Assembly (NCBI RefSeq): GCF_017591435.1
Contig: NC_059286.1
Coordinates: 6,471,682 to 6,535,681, forward strand
Length of the DNA stretch: 64,000 bases
Origin: Portunus trituberculatus
Lineage: Eukaryota; Arthropoda; Malacostraca; Decapoda; Portunidae
Reading direction: 5' to 3'
Below are positions 1 to 13,841 of the stretch, piece by piece. The position numbers and the translations under genes are program-made. Position 1 is the first letter of the stretch, and the number at the start of each line of letters is the position of its first letter. The notes under the pieces were generated by a model, which was given only the letters and a program-made list of their open reading frames with translations, did no database searches and was not told where the DNA came from.

Positions 1-108
1 GCCTCTCACCTCTTCCTCTAATCCCTAATCAGTTATTTCAAGGCCTGATAGCAGAGATAAGACTTCAGTGAAGGGCGTGGAAGAGAAATATTACGAGGAG
101 ATGACGGT

Positions 109-1151
<1,043 letters not shown>

Positions 1152-1251
1152 CACCAATGCGGCATTCAGTTGATAGCTACACAAGAAATTAAATGCCAGT
1201 TATGCAAGATCAACAGCATAGACAGTCAACTAACACCAACACAACTCTTGG

Positions 1252-1478
1252 GCTTCTATTCTCAAACACTTCTATGCTTCACTTCCATTATTTCAAAAGG
1301 CTTTATTTAAATTTGCACGAGTTTATTTTTAAGATGTTTTTTTTTTTTTACGATTTTAGAGGCAGTAACAAGATTTCTACATTATTATCTGGAGGAACAC
1401 TGTTGAGAACCCCGCTAATCATCTCCGTAGCCTTGGAAAATAGTCATGGTGAGAGAGCACAGCCTTTCTGAATAAGGA
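1252..1478. mobile_element. Long-TIR MITE family copy
   Basis: Left end GCTTCTATTCTCAAACACTTC; right end GCCTTGGAAAATAGTCATGG, GTGAGAGAGCACAGCC, CTGAATAAGG. It follows the CTCA/CA microsatellite block. Confidence 0.55.
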
Positions 1479-1855
1479 GTCACGTTTGACAGACCACAGG
1501 AACTTGAAAGACACACCTCGCATAGTTAAACAGTGTCACCCGTAAGTCTGCACACATTAGTAATACATTCTTATTATTGTGCTTTTGTTTGTGGGTTAAA
1601 TGAATGTTTGTGAGAAGTGAATGAATTGTCTTGGTGATATTAATGTGATGAGTAATCAATTAAAACTACAGGTAGATGTTATTGAATGAAAAATATTAAA
1701 AGGGTGAATATTTTATGATTTTTGGGCCACACTGTTGAATGAGGAGGAAGAGGAAGAGGTGGAGCGAGTCAATAGAATGTTCGGTATTGTATATAAGCCA
1801 CGTTCTTCTTGGGATAATGTACACGTTACAATAATACGACAAGAAGTAGATTAGT

Positions 1856-2700
1856 CAGGTTAAGCTACAGCTCATGCACGGTCATCACTGCCTTGCTGTG
1901 CCCGGACACCATCACTCCTCATTTATCATTTCTCACTCCTCACTCGTCCTCTCGTCACTGCTATCCTAACTCATTCTTAGCTTTTTACAGCATCACATGT
2001 CTCAATTAGTCAGGTTATGCTACAGCTCACGGTCATGCCTTGCTGTGCCGGAAATCCTCACTCCTCACTTTTTACTCCTTTCATCACTGCTATCCTTACT
2101 CTTAGCTTTCTACAGTGTCACGTCTCAATTAGTCGTGTTATGCTACAGCTCACGGTCATCACTGCCTTGCTATATTCGGACATCCTCACTCTTCACTCCT
2201 CACTCCTTATTCGTCACTCGTCCTCTCAACACTGTTATCCTTTCTCTTTCTTAGCTTTCAACAGCATCACACGCCTCACCAATGTATACCTTGTTGATTC
2301 ATGTAGCTTCTTTCATTCTTAGTCCCCTCAATAGTTCTATAGCCTTACTCTTATAGCTTTCTACATTGCTATTCGTCTTAACCCATTTCAGTACTGTGAC
2401 GCATTTTTACCCTGAATTTTGAGTATGGTTAATCGATTTTATTTACATTAGCAAGGGTCTATGAGGATCAGAAGATTAATGGCCATATTCACTATTTCAA
2501 TCCCTACCCAAGTTAATAAAGCTGTGAAATCACCAGATTGTAAGCAGAATAAATATGAATACGTGCCATGGTGCTGAAGGGATGAACAATGAATGCCTCC
2601 CTTACTCAACTTTATGTAGCTTCTTTCATCCTCAGTCCCCTCAACACTGCTAACCTTACTCATAGCTTTCTACAGCATCACTCGTCTCTACAATGACAAC
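1856..2700. repeat. ~120-150 bp tandem array split by a MITE
   Basis: GTTATGCTACAGCTCACGG, CACTGCCTTGCTGT, CCTCACTCCTCACT, CTTAGCTTTCTACAGCATCAC repeats at about 1856, 2008 and 2136, with a remnant at 2610-2690 beyond MITE copy A. Confidence 0.6.
2378..2585 (+). mobile_element. piggyBac-like MITE, copy A
   Basis: TTAACCC, then TTTCAGTACTGTGACGCATTTTTACC at the left end; GTGCTGAAGGGATGAA (degenerate) at the right. About 208 bp. It interrupts a ~120 bp tandem array (1856-2700). The family has CCC...GGG inverted ends and TTAA flanks, the piggyBac hallmark, and no ORF. Confidence 0.7.
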
Positions 2701-3645
2701 CTTACTCCCTTCACAGATTTTTGCTTCCTCACTCCTCTCAACACTGAAAAGAGAAAGAGAAATAAGTTGTTTTGACAGTGATATGGGGAGTAGGAGGAAA
2801 TAAAAGGACGAAGATAAGAAGAAAGAGGTGGATAGTTGTAACAGTGACATGGGGAGGAGGAAGAGGAAATAGAAGTAAGACAGACAGACGAATAAGATTG
2901 ACTGTTTCAACAGTGATGTGGGGAAGAAGGAAATGGAATGAAGATAGGAAGAGAAAATAGGTAGATAGTGTCAACACTGAAGTGGAGAGGAAATAGGAAT
3001 AAGAAGATAGAAAAAGGAAATAGATATACAGTTAAAAAAGAGAAGGAAGGAGACTACTACTAATGATGATTATACTACAATTACTTCTCTTCCTCCTCCT
3101 CTTCCTCCTCCTCCTCCTCCTCCTCCTCCTCCTCCTCCTCCTCCTCCTCCTCCTCCTCCTCCTCCTGACCGTTACCTTCCGTCCACCCACCTAAATTGAA
3201 TTTCTCTGTAACTGAAAATCGAACCTAACCTAACCTAAGCTGTCATTATTTACCTGCCCAGGCCCCGCTGCTCACCTGGACACACCTTGGTGGCGGCAGA
3301 GGTGAAAAAAGGAAGCGACAAACATTTCCGATAAACAAAAACTGGGATATAAGAAACTAGTGGCGTGGAAGACTTGTTCTGTAGAGAGAGAGACTAGGAC
3401 ACGCAAGTTGTCTTTTCCACACAAGAAAGTACTAACAGTAAAGACAATGACGGTGGAGCGAGTTAGTAATGTCACACAGCGTAGTGAAGACTGGAGAGCA
3501 ATGATGGTGAACTGTTATCATGGCTTCGCCACTCCATCCATGAAGTTTGTTCAGAGCAGAACTGCAGCTCATCAAGATTTTTCTTTTCGACAATAGTCAG
3601 AAGAAAACAGCACAGCAACTGTTTGCATGACTGGGCGAGTGTGGC
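2600..3645. other. Gene-free stretch with (TCC)n
   Basis: Purine-rich, degenerate sequence at 2720-3050, (TCC)n at 3086-3166, a CCTAACCTAACC word near 3225, then unrecognised sequence to 3645. Confidence 0.5.
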
Positions 3646-3660
3646 CCGGCGGAGTGTGCG

Positions 3661-5330
3661 GGCATCTCGCTCCACGCCCAGTGCTGCTCGGGGAGGAGGA
3701 GGCGTCCAGCGCTTCCTTCACCCTCCCCAAGAAGCACATGGTGGCGGGGAGCGGGGAGTCTTCATCTCTGCCCGGGTGGCCGAGGTGGCCCTGGGATGCT
3801 GGGGTGCTGGGGTGCTGGGAGGACGCCACATCCCCGTCACGCCGCGCTGCGTGGCAAACGGGGTGGCGTCTTCAGGAGGGAGGTGGCGTTGGCCGCACAC
3901 CTGCAGGTGCCAACGTGCACCACTGCAGGGTGCCGGGCTGTGGCCTTCTTCAGGTCCGGGGGAGGTGAGGTGAGGGTACCTGAGGGTGTCCGCTCCACGC
4001 CCAGTACTGCTGGGGGAGGAGGAGGAGGCGCGTGCCGCTTCCTTCACCTTCCCTTGGAAGCACATGGAGGCGGGCGGGTAGCGGAGCCCTCAGCCCTGTC
4101 CCGGTGGCCGAGGTGGCCCTGGGGTGCTGGAGTGCTGGGGTGATGAGAGGACGCCAGATCCACGTCGGGGTGGCGTCTTAAGGAGGGAGGTGGCGTTGGC
4201 CGCTCACCTGCAGGTGCCGACGTGCACCACTGCAGGACGCCGGGCTGTGGCCTGCTTCAGGTCAGGGGCAGGACCTGAAGGAGGCCAGCAGGAGTGGGGG
4301 TCAAATCCTTGCTCAGTGTAGTGGCAGGCGTCTGGCTGTTGGTGGCGCCCAGGGTGAAGGGTCGTTCTCTTTACCTTGGAGGTGACCACCCCGCCAGCCA
4401 CGCCGCCACGCCAGGGAGGGCAGGGCTGCCTTCCTGTGCCCGGCCATGGCGGCTGACACACCCACACCCTCTTCTCTATATCCCCGCACCATCACCGCCT
4501 CTCCGCCCCTGCAGGACCTGAGGAAGGCCAGCAGGCCTTCCTCAGGTCCGGTGGAGGCGAGGTGAGGGTACCCCGCAGAGTGTGAGGGTTTCCGCTCCAC
4601 GCCCAGTGCTGCTGGGGGAGGAGGAGGCGCGTGCCGCTTCCTTCACCTTCCCCAGGAAGCACATTGGAGGCGGGGAGCGAAGCCCTCAGTTCTGCCCGGT
4701 GGCCGAGGTGGCCCTGGGGTGCTGGAGTGCTGGGGTGCTGGGAGGACGCCAGATCCACGTCGGGGTGGCGTCTTAAGGAGGGAGGTGGCGTTGGCCGCTC
4801 ACCTGCAGGTGCCGACGTGCACCACTGCAGGACGCCGGGCTGTAGCCTGCTTCAGGTCCGGGGCAGGACCTGAGGGAGGCCAACAGGGGGGAGGGAGGTC
4901 ACAGCTCTGCTCAGTGTAGTGGCAGGCGTCTGGCTGCTGGTGGCGCCCAGGGTGAAGGGTTATTCTCTTTACCTTGGCGGTGACCACCCCGCCAGCCACG
5001 CCGCCACGCCAGGGAGAGCAGGGCTGCCTTCCCTGTGCCCGGCCATGGCGGCTGACACACCCACACCCTCTTCTCTATATTCCCGCACCATCACCGCACT
5101 CCCCGCCTCTCCCACCCTGCATGACCTGAGGAAGGCCAGCAGGGCCTCGTAGCCCTGCTCAGCAGTGGCAGGCGTCTGGCTGCTGGTGGCGCCAACCACA
5201 CCGCCAGCCACGACGCCACGCCAGGGAGGGCAGGACTGCCTTCCCTGTGGCCCGACAATGGCGACCACATGACACCAACACCCTCTCTGTACTCCCGCAC
5301 CACCACCACACTCCCGGCCTCTCCGCCCCT
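3661..5330. repeat. GC-rich tandem island (~326 and ~596 bp units)
   Basis: CGCTCCACGCCCAGT-[GA]-CTGCT opens units at about 3669, 3990 and 4594. GGTGGCCGAGGTGGCCCTGG recurs at about 3776, 4102 and 4698. A final partial unit is at 5160-5270. The sequence is far more GC-rich than its surroundings. Each unit carries the palindrome CACCTGCAGGTG (3898, 4205, 4800). ORFs through it shift between units and do not look coding. It lies upstream of DRC3 and may include its promoter. Confidence 0.7.
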
Positions 5331-5404
5331 GGTGCGCCACACCGCCTCTGTCTGCTGACTGCTGTGCCTCTTTCTGCTGACTACTGTACCCTCGCCGCCC
5401 AGCA

Positions 5405-5421
5405 TATGGAACACTACCTAG
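5405..5421 (+). CDS. Candidate upstream first exon of DRC3 (weak)
   Basis: ATG at 5405 followed by codons M-E-H-Y-L and a single G, then a GTAAGC donor at 5422. It ends in phase 1, which is what the exon at 8651 requires, so splicing would read MEHYL-GLGSLELV. It lies just downstream of a GC-rich tandem island that could hold a promoter. Against it: the phase match has a one-in-three chance of arising randomly, and the ~60 residues that normally precede the first LRR would be missing. Confidence 0.2.
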
Positions 5422-5545
5422 GTAAGCCACAAAGAAAGCCACAAAGATAAGCCACAAAGCATGACAACCTCCACACACTCCACATACTCAACACTCCTAA
5501 TGTTTGCTTTTTCCCTCTTTTCAGGTTAAGATATACTTATATTAG

Positions 5546-5596
<51 letters not shown>

Positions 5597-6842
5597 TTGC
5601 ATTTTCAGACATTCGATATATCTCCACCTATATCAACCTTATCCACTCATATTCATCCACCTATCCACTGACCTGATAACTGCATTAATTACTCCTGATA
5701 GCTTCTTACATCCTTAATCATTTCAACACTGCCATCCTTATTCCTTTACATAGCTTCCTATATCCCCATTAGTCTAAACACTACCATTTTTTTTCATGTA
5801 CGTGTGTTTCTAAGGGATATCATTAGTCTTATGAATTTTGTTGACTGTTACTACTTTTAATTTTCTCTTTTAAAATCTTGTTATTCTGGATGCCATCGAG
5901 TATTCTTGGGTTTCTTTATGTTGTCGGACTCATCACGGTAAAAGTAACACTCGCCTCTTCTCTTCAAATCATTACACTGTGAACATTTGGATATTTTCAA
6001 GTGTCACTACATAAATTGACGCACCGTGGCGCAATTTACTCCGGTTCATCCCCGCGCAAGCTGTGTGCTGAGCGGAACATTATATCGATCGAAATGTCTT
6101 ACGAAGGAGCGCTAACAGTACTGCAAAATGAATAGATAAACAAATAGACAAACAAATGGTAGAGAAAATGAAATAGATGACATTCCATCCACCAAACGAA
6201 CCAAACTTACAACACCATATCAATTACCGGAAAGGGAAAAGAAATATGATATCCTTTCCTACACTATGAAACGAACACAAACACTGTACAAGACTCAATA
6301 CAACTCCAATGCTTCCCTGTGATACGACATGGTGACACGATTGCCTACTTAATGAACCACAAGGCGAACTCTGAGGTAATCATAAAACAATACCAAGCTG
6401 CAAACAACACACATGGCAAAACATATCCCTTGAAAACCAGAACAAACACACACAATACGTAATAAAATCAATATAGGAGAGTAGTCATAATAGAAACTAA
6501 CTCAAGAATAAACAAACTAGACAACTCGACACTCGATATTGCATTTCAAGGCCGCGTGATAATGGAATGCAGGACAGGTATTGGTATGTAAACTTGCATT
6601 GGCGCCTCATATCACCCCTCTCTCTCTCTCTCTCTCTCTTGTTCACGTATTTGTTCATGGGACGGGTATAGTGTAGCGGGGTAGGATGAACAGGAAGTGG
6701 GAAGAGAATACAAGAAGAGACGTAAGAAGAGGAAGTGAGAAATGAAGAAAGGAAACTGAAAAAAAAAGAAATAATAAATAATATGAGTAAGAGGAAAAAT
6801 AAGAAAGAATAAATAAGCACAAGAAAACATTGGTTACTCAGT

Positions 6843-6884
<42 letters not shown>

Positions 6885-6987
6885 CGGGAGGGTGAGAAAA
6901 GTAAGGGAAGCAGTAATACACAACCTCAAACATGTCGGGTCATATTACATCATAAGAAATATTTCACTATTATTATCATTACTATTA

Positions 6988-7027
<40 letters not shown>

Positions 7028-7294
7028 CATTATTATTTTTATTATTATCATCATTATAATCATCATCATCATTATCATTATTGCTCCATACCTTTTTCCT
7101 GCTGATCTGAATGTGAATCATAAGGACGGGGAGGGGAAAGGAGGGAAGGGGAGGCAAGGGGAGGGAAGGGAAGGGAAGAGTAAGAAGGGAGAGGGAAGGG
7201 GAAGGAAGGGGAGTGATAAGCAGGGAGAGGTGCAGGAAAGGAAAGGGGCATGGCGGATACATCTGTGACTCACGCGCCCACACACACTCACGTG

Positions 7295-7329
<35 letters not shown>

Positions 7330-7424
7330 GCAATGTGGATATACGTGCACATGTGCTAGAAGTGAAAAAATAAATAAATAAAAACTAAATTATATGCAAG
7401 TGGCCAGTCATCACCACAGCTGTA

Positions 7425-7476
<52 letters not shown>

Positions 7477-7993
7477 AGGGACCTCAACTACACACACGCA
7501 TTACTTCAATTATATACACGCTTGAAGCTTATTACGCCGCCACCACCACGACCACCACCACCATCACCACTCCAGAATATTTTCCTCCTAATGACGCCCA
7601 GCTAACGCCAAACCATCACTATAATTATGTCAGGCAAGCATAAGAAGCACAATGACTCCTGCTAGTTCTGGGGCGAGTTGTAGAGAGGAGACGTAGAAAT
7701 AGTTGATGAAAAGCAGCCAAAAGAAGCACAAAGACGCGCATTAGGAGAAAAACACACTATTGAACACTGTACGTAAAAAAAACAACTTCAGTACCATGAC
7801 GCGTTTTCATATTCATTCTTTTTACTATTTAGTGATTTTATACAGCTTGAATAACTCATGTGGAGGATTGAAATAATGAAGACTGTGGTCATTAATCTTC
7901 TAACCTTCATAGACCCTTTCTTAGTGTCAATAAAATAGTCTAATCGTATACGCAAAAATCAAGGTAAAAATGTGCCCCAGTATTGAAGGGGTT

Positions 7994-8046
<53 letters not shown>
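5422..8046. other. Repeat-rich region upstream of DRC3
   Basis: (CT)n 5550-5593, 6616-6638, 6846-6880 and 7425-7473; (ATT)n-type 6968-7080; (GGGAA)n-like 7125-7215; (GT)n 7298-7328; MITE copy B; (CA)n 7996-8046. A short GC-richer patch at 6020-6120 includes ATGTCTTACGAAGG, a 13-codon ORF that is not convincing. Confidence 0.5.
7784..7995 (-). mobile_element. piggyBac-like MITE, copy B
   Basis: Left end CTTCAGTACCATGACGCG with its TTAA lost; right end CCAGTATTGAAGGGGTTAA intact. Opposite orientation to copy A. It abuts (CA)n at 7996. Confidence 0.7.
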
Positions 8047-8050
<4 letters not shown>

Positions 8051-8580
8051 TTCACACTTTCTAATCCTGTCCCGCTGACTGTTGAACACTAACATATGTA
8101 AATAATAATAAAAAAAAAACTTGCGTATCTCACAGACAAACATTCGTACACTAATTCACATTCTCTTTTCTTGTCTCTCTAACATTTGAACACTAACATA
8201 CGTTCATAATAAAAAATAAGAAAAATAAGTACTTAACACACTAATGCACGTATACACTCTTTTTTTTTTTATCCTCTCCTGCTGACTATTGAACACTAAC
8301 ATACGTAAATGATAAAGAAAAAAAAACTATGCATTTGACTCACTAACACAAGTACACTCACATTTTTTTCTATCCTGTCCCGCTGACTATTGAACACTAA
8401 CATACGTAAATGATAAAGAAAAAAAACTTATGCATTTGACATACTAACACAAGTACACAAAAAAAAATTTATCCTGTCCCGCTGACTATTGAATACTAAA
8501 ATACGTAAATAATAAAGAAAAAGACACTTTAACACACGTACACTCATTCACATTTTCTAATTTTGTCCCGCTAACTTCTG
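8047..8580. repeat. ~100 bp tandem array upstream of DRC3 exon 1
   Basis: About five units of ATCCTGTCCCGCTGACTATTG, AACACTAACATACGTAAAT, GATAAAGAAAAA. It stops 70 bp before the first recognised DRC3 exon. Confidence 0.65.
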
Positions 8581-8650
8581 GTGCGAGTTGTCGAGATGAG
8601 AATGTGGCAAAGAACGTTACTTTTGACCGCGAGTGTTTTGGTTACCGCAG

Positions 8651-9673
8651 GGCTGGGGAGTCTGGAGCTGGTGTGGCTGCTGGAGCGACTAACACGGCTT
8701 GAGGTGAGCAACAACTGTCTCACATCCACAGCTGGGATTGATCGTCTTCCTGCCCTCACCTGGCTCAATCTATCCTTTAACCAGGTAAGCTTTGATAAGT
8801 TTTTTTTTTATCTGACTAAGGGTAGTTTAGTATGCGCGTACGATACTCCTCTCAAATACGATAGTTTTTTTTTTTTTCTAACGCAATACTGCAATACTAT
8901 CTACTCTATTTCTTCTTTTTCTCTCTCAGTTCCCAAAGTTAAGGATGCGCGTACGGTATTTCTCTCTCAGAAGTACGATAGTCTTTTTTTCTGGAGCAAT
9001 ACTGCAATACTATTCTATATTTCTTCCTTCTTTCTCTCGATCCCCAAAGTTAAGGATGCGCGTAGGATATTCCTCTCTCAGGAGTACGATAGTCTTCTTT
9101 TCTTCTGACGCAATACTGCAATATTATCTACTATATTTCTTCTTTTTTTCTCTCGTTCTCACAAAGTCAAGATTAAGGATGCACGTACGCCTTTCCACTC
9201 TTTCTTCTGACGCAATTTTATCTACTATATTTCTTCCTTTTCTCTCTCGATCCCCAAAGTCAAGGTTAAGGATGCGTATACGATTTTTCTCTCTCAGAAA
9301 TAAAATAGCTTTTTTTTCAGACTCGATGCTTCTACTGTCACTATCGCTTACTATATTTTTTTACTTTTCTCCTTCAATCCCCAGACTCGTGGGACAATTC
9401 TCCCTCAAAAATCTACGATGGTCTTCTGACAATACCATTAATATACTGCCAAGTCCTGTTACCTATTTTTACCATTCATTCCAAAGTATTCATATTACTG
9501 GTCTTGTTCCTATTATATTCTCGTGTATTCTTTCTCTTAATTTTTCGGTAGGATTGGTATACGCTCTTTGTAACCCTAACGAACGTCACGTGTCCCTATT
9601 GTTACGTTGTCAAACTTACAATTTCCTCTTACTACTACTACTACCACTACTACTGCTTCAACTACCATTACTG

Positions 9674-9735
<62 letters not shown>

Positions 9736-11325
9736 ACTACTGCTGCTGCTGCTGCAGCAAAACATCATTAGTTCTCTTATCTCAATTTCAAGATCTCCTG
9801 ATGCTCTTCTATTCAACTCACTCATCAGATTTCGTCGTCCTTACCATCAGATCAAGCGTCTCATGGGTGTCGGGGCCCTGCGTCGCCTGGAGGTCCTCGC
9901 CCTGCATAACAACCAGCTGGAGCGCCTGGAGAAGGGGGCCCTGCAGCACCTCGACCGCCTGCAAGTCCTCACGCTGGCCAACAACAGGCTCACTGATCCC
10001 TCTGACGTGGGTGTTTCATTCGTGCTTCAGTCATAGTGGGAAGTGTGTCATGTGTGGTTCATAGAGTTATATTCTAAAACACTTCTGCTTCTTCTCACCA
10101 ATACTACATATTTGTTAGACGGCAGTTGAAGTTATACGGGTTTTTAATGTAAGTTTTACGGTTTTAGTGGTACATTAGTAAGATTTATTTTATCGTAAGT
10201 AGAAATGTGAAATAACTGTCTGTAAGTGTGTGAGGCGTAGTAAAAGAATAATAAATTGTGTCCCGAAAAGAGGGTAAATGGGATTAGAAAAAATGTACAT
10301 GTTGTTTGCAGGGCACGGTGCTACAGAGTATCACGTGTGGTTCATGACGTCACATTCTGAAATCCTTCTACTCCTCACCTCCTCCACTATGTACTAAAAA
10401 ATCACCAGCTCATCTATACGAGTTTTCAATTATGTTTATGGATTTAGTGACATTAACAGGATTTCAGTATTATTAACATGAGGAACTTGAGAACTCAGCT
10501 GTCTATCTATGTGGCCTTTGAAAGTATAGTCGTGGTGAGAGAGCATAGCGTTCTTGAATAGGGAAGTTAGTTTGAGTTTAGAAACAGAAGGTTAATGATG
10601 TTTCTTTAATATTTTAGGGGTATTTTATGTTATTCTTTGGCTCATATGTATTCATGGTTGTGAGTATATTATGTGAGAGTTCTTTAAGCCTGAAAAACTG
10701 AAGGGTTCTTAACATAACAAGTAGCACACTCGCTCAGTAATTATGCAGTGCCTGGTAACGCAGCAGTTCCAAGGAACAAACAATCATTTACTATTTCTAG
10801 TGTTTCTACGCATATTGCACATCAAACACTACACTGCATGTGAACATTGTAGAGAGTACTTTGCTGTCCGTGGCCACGCTGATGCGCCTCCACTTCGATG
10901 TGAGATTTTTCCACGGGAATTACGGGCTTAGAGGAGGTATTTTGGGTAGGCTACCTATGACAAGCTCATCTGTTAGTGAACCGTTATACCGAGTGTAACC
11001 CCTTCCTACACTCAGACCGTGGCCAAGATTCAAACACCGTGCGCTTGGGGACCACACGGCTCCCAAAGCGAGCGTGGTTTCACTGTACTTAAGGGCGGCA
11101 CCACAAGCATATTTGTGTAGATCTCTTTATTTTAAGCTTAGATACCTCCTTGTAGGTGTGGACGCTGCGCCACCTGGACAGCCTGGCGAGTCTGAGCCTT
11201 GCAAATAACCCCATAAGCAGCCAGCATTACCCTACCCTCGTGCTGGCTCACCTGCCGCGCCTCGCCTACCTCGATCACCACCGTGTTACGCCACAGGACC
11301 ACGCTGACGCCCTGCAGTTACACAG
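8651..11325 (+). CDS. DRC3: DRC3 exons encoding the leucine-rich repeat half
   Basis: Three exons. 8651-8784 starts after CCGCAG with two bases of a split codon and encodes LELVWLLERLTRLEVSNN and LPALTWLNLSFNQ. 9851-10006 is phase 0 at both ends and encodes two LRRs. 11156-11325 encodes the last LRR and the cap, ending in phase 2. The repeats follow the SDS22-like pattern LxxLxxLxLxxN. Intron 1 (8785-9850) holds a ~118 bp tandem array and a (CTA/CTG)n tract at 9632-9757. Intron 2 (10007-11155) holds a MITE and a tRNA-derived SINE. Confidence 0.9.
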
Positions 11326-11496
11326 GTACTCTCACTACTGGTGTTCGCGCCCTGTCTTCACTCTCGTTTTCTTTCGAAGTGTTATAACCTGTTTTGTTGC
11401 TTGATGGTTAGATTGTCGGCACTAGATAGTCTTTGCTTCCTGTAGTGTTGAATGATCAGGCGCAGTTCTCTCTATCTAAAACTGTTATTTTTGTAC

Positions 11497-11567
<71 letters not shown>

Positions 11568-12091
11568 GACCTAGCTCTCACCCTCACCCCATGTTTCTCC
11601 CCTCATTACATCCGTACCGTTTTCAATTAACAAAACAACCACTTACGTAATCAAATGAATAAAATCGTGGTAATGTTGAGCGCGGCGTGTCTGTGCGCGG
11701 TGGTGTGGAGCGCTCGTGTGCCTGCAGTGACCACCGAGGTGAAGCAACCGGCGACCGCCCTGAAGCGCCCCCGGCAGCTGTCCACCCCGCGGAACGTACT
11801 CTTTGATGAATCCGAGACACCGGAAGCCAAGATTCGGGAGGCGGAGAAGAACCTGAAGCTCGCCAAGAAGTCCGCGCACCGCCACCTGGTGAGTGCGCGG
11901 AACCAGTTCACCATGGAAGTGCTGCACAACAGATCAGCATTACTGCGAGCCATTCTGGAGAAGCAACGAGCTGAGGTTCCCCCTGCCGAGTGCTGATCGC
12001 TGCTCCTCCTTCCTTCCTTCTTTTCCTTTTACTATTATAGATTAACTTAAGTGAATTTTTAGCCTTTATTTCACCTCAATTCATACATAAC

Positions 12092-12131
<40 letters not shown>

Positions 12132-12363
12132 GCAGGGCGGAAGTGGAGGTGGTGGAGGCGGACGAGGAGCGGGCGAGGCTGGAGGAGGAGGCGGAGAGGG
12201 AGCGACGGAGAAGCAGGGAGGCTCACGCGCGGGCCGGGGTGCTGGCGCTGGATGACGGCTCCCTCCTGGCCAGAATGTTCAGAGGGGACAAAGACATGGG
12301 TGTCCTGCTGCAGCTGCCGGGAGCACACGCCCTCATGAGCAAGTGTGTGAAGTGGTGAAGTCC

Positions 12364-12420
<57 letters not shown>

Positions 12421-12543
12421 TGTGATTCATTCTGGGGTACACACACACGTACATACATAGATACATGCACTCATACACTAACCCGTACACAATAAAGGGT
12501 AGGAGACTCGCACTTAAGAACAGGAAATGGTTAGTTAAGCGCT

Positions 12544-12593
<50 letters not shown>

Positions 12594-12636
12594 ATTCATA
12601 TTACGTAGTTATTATGTAAATTTGCTTGTCATCTCC

Positions 12637-12681
<45 letters not shown>

Positions 12682-12712
12682 GCGCATAGCTATGTATTTT
12701 CAGACTAACTTC

Positions 12713-12757
<45 letters not shown>

Positions 12758-12899
12758 GGTACCAGGAGCACTTCAACGCTGTGTGCAAGCAGGTGTTCAA
12801 GGCGGGACTGCAACACGAGGAGCAGCGGCAGACCGAGCTACGTCTCTTGAGGGAGGCACTGCTGGAGGCGAGAACCAGCGCCGACCACCACGCGCGCGA

Positions 12900-12951
<52 letters not shown>

Positions 12952-13740
12952 TACCTTCACACATATAGTAAGTGCATTAATCAATAAATAATACATGTAA
13001 CACGCCAGAAACGCCGTGAAAGATACAATAAGAAGTCTGCAGATGATCCATGCCTAATAAGGAATGACAGACAGAAGTATTAGTCTATAGATCTTGCTAA
13101 TAAATGTTCAAGTGCATGGGTTTGTTGCCAGGGCAGTGCGCGAGCTGGAGGCTGAGGTGGGGAGCGTGGCAGCAGCTGGGCGAGAGCTGCAGCAGGCGGA
13201 GGAGGCCAGTCTAGGGGACGATCAGGTGAGGGACACTCTGAAGGAGGCGCAGTAGAAGGAAATGAAGTTGTGGATTATCTGAGAATATGTTAAGGATTTG
13301 ACTTTAATTGCATGTATTTGAAGCATAAAGATGTTAAGGATGTTGTAATGATGTTGAAATTAAAAGAATGGTTGAAGGCTTCTATGCAAATTACTAAAGA
13401 GTTGCCATATATACGTCAGGACTTTCCCAGACATGTCCAGAATTCACGTGTTGAAATCTGCGTCCGGGGATATTTTTGAAAATTCTTCAGATGTCCGGAA
13501 TTTCAGCTTCCACCAATAACTGTTAGAAAAAAAAAAGTAATATTTCTATAGATTGAAATAGTGGGAGAGAGGAAAGGAGAAGGGTTTATCAGGTGGCAAT
13601 TGCTTTGTAGGGGGGCTAAACTAATTCTTATAGCCCCACCCCTTGAGATTGGTGGCGAGCCGCTGTGAGCGGAGTGAGCCTTATCAGCTGTAAGGCCCGG
13701 GAATTTTTTTTGAAAACTTAACAATTTTGAGGGCATTTTT

Positions 13741-13798
<58 letters not shown>

Positions 13799-13808
13799 CA
13801 AGCCTGCA

Positions 13809-13841
<33 letters not shown>

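Noticed and set aside
3272..3475. Minus-strand ORF with a possible donor (CCAG|GTGAGC) near 3275
   Set aside because: No partner exon, no homology and weak codon use.
3623..5478. Overlapping long ORFs on both strands in the GC-rich island
   Set aside because: Frames shift between repeat units; high GC lowers stop frequency, so open frames are expected by chance.
8945..10036. One 363-codon reading frame through DRC3 intron 1 and exon 2
   Set aside because: Its first two thirds is the tandem array and CTA/CTG tract; only 9851-10006 is homologous to DRC3 and it has its own acceptor.
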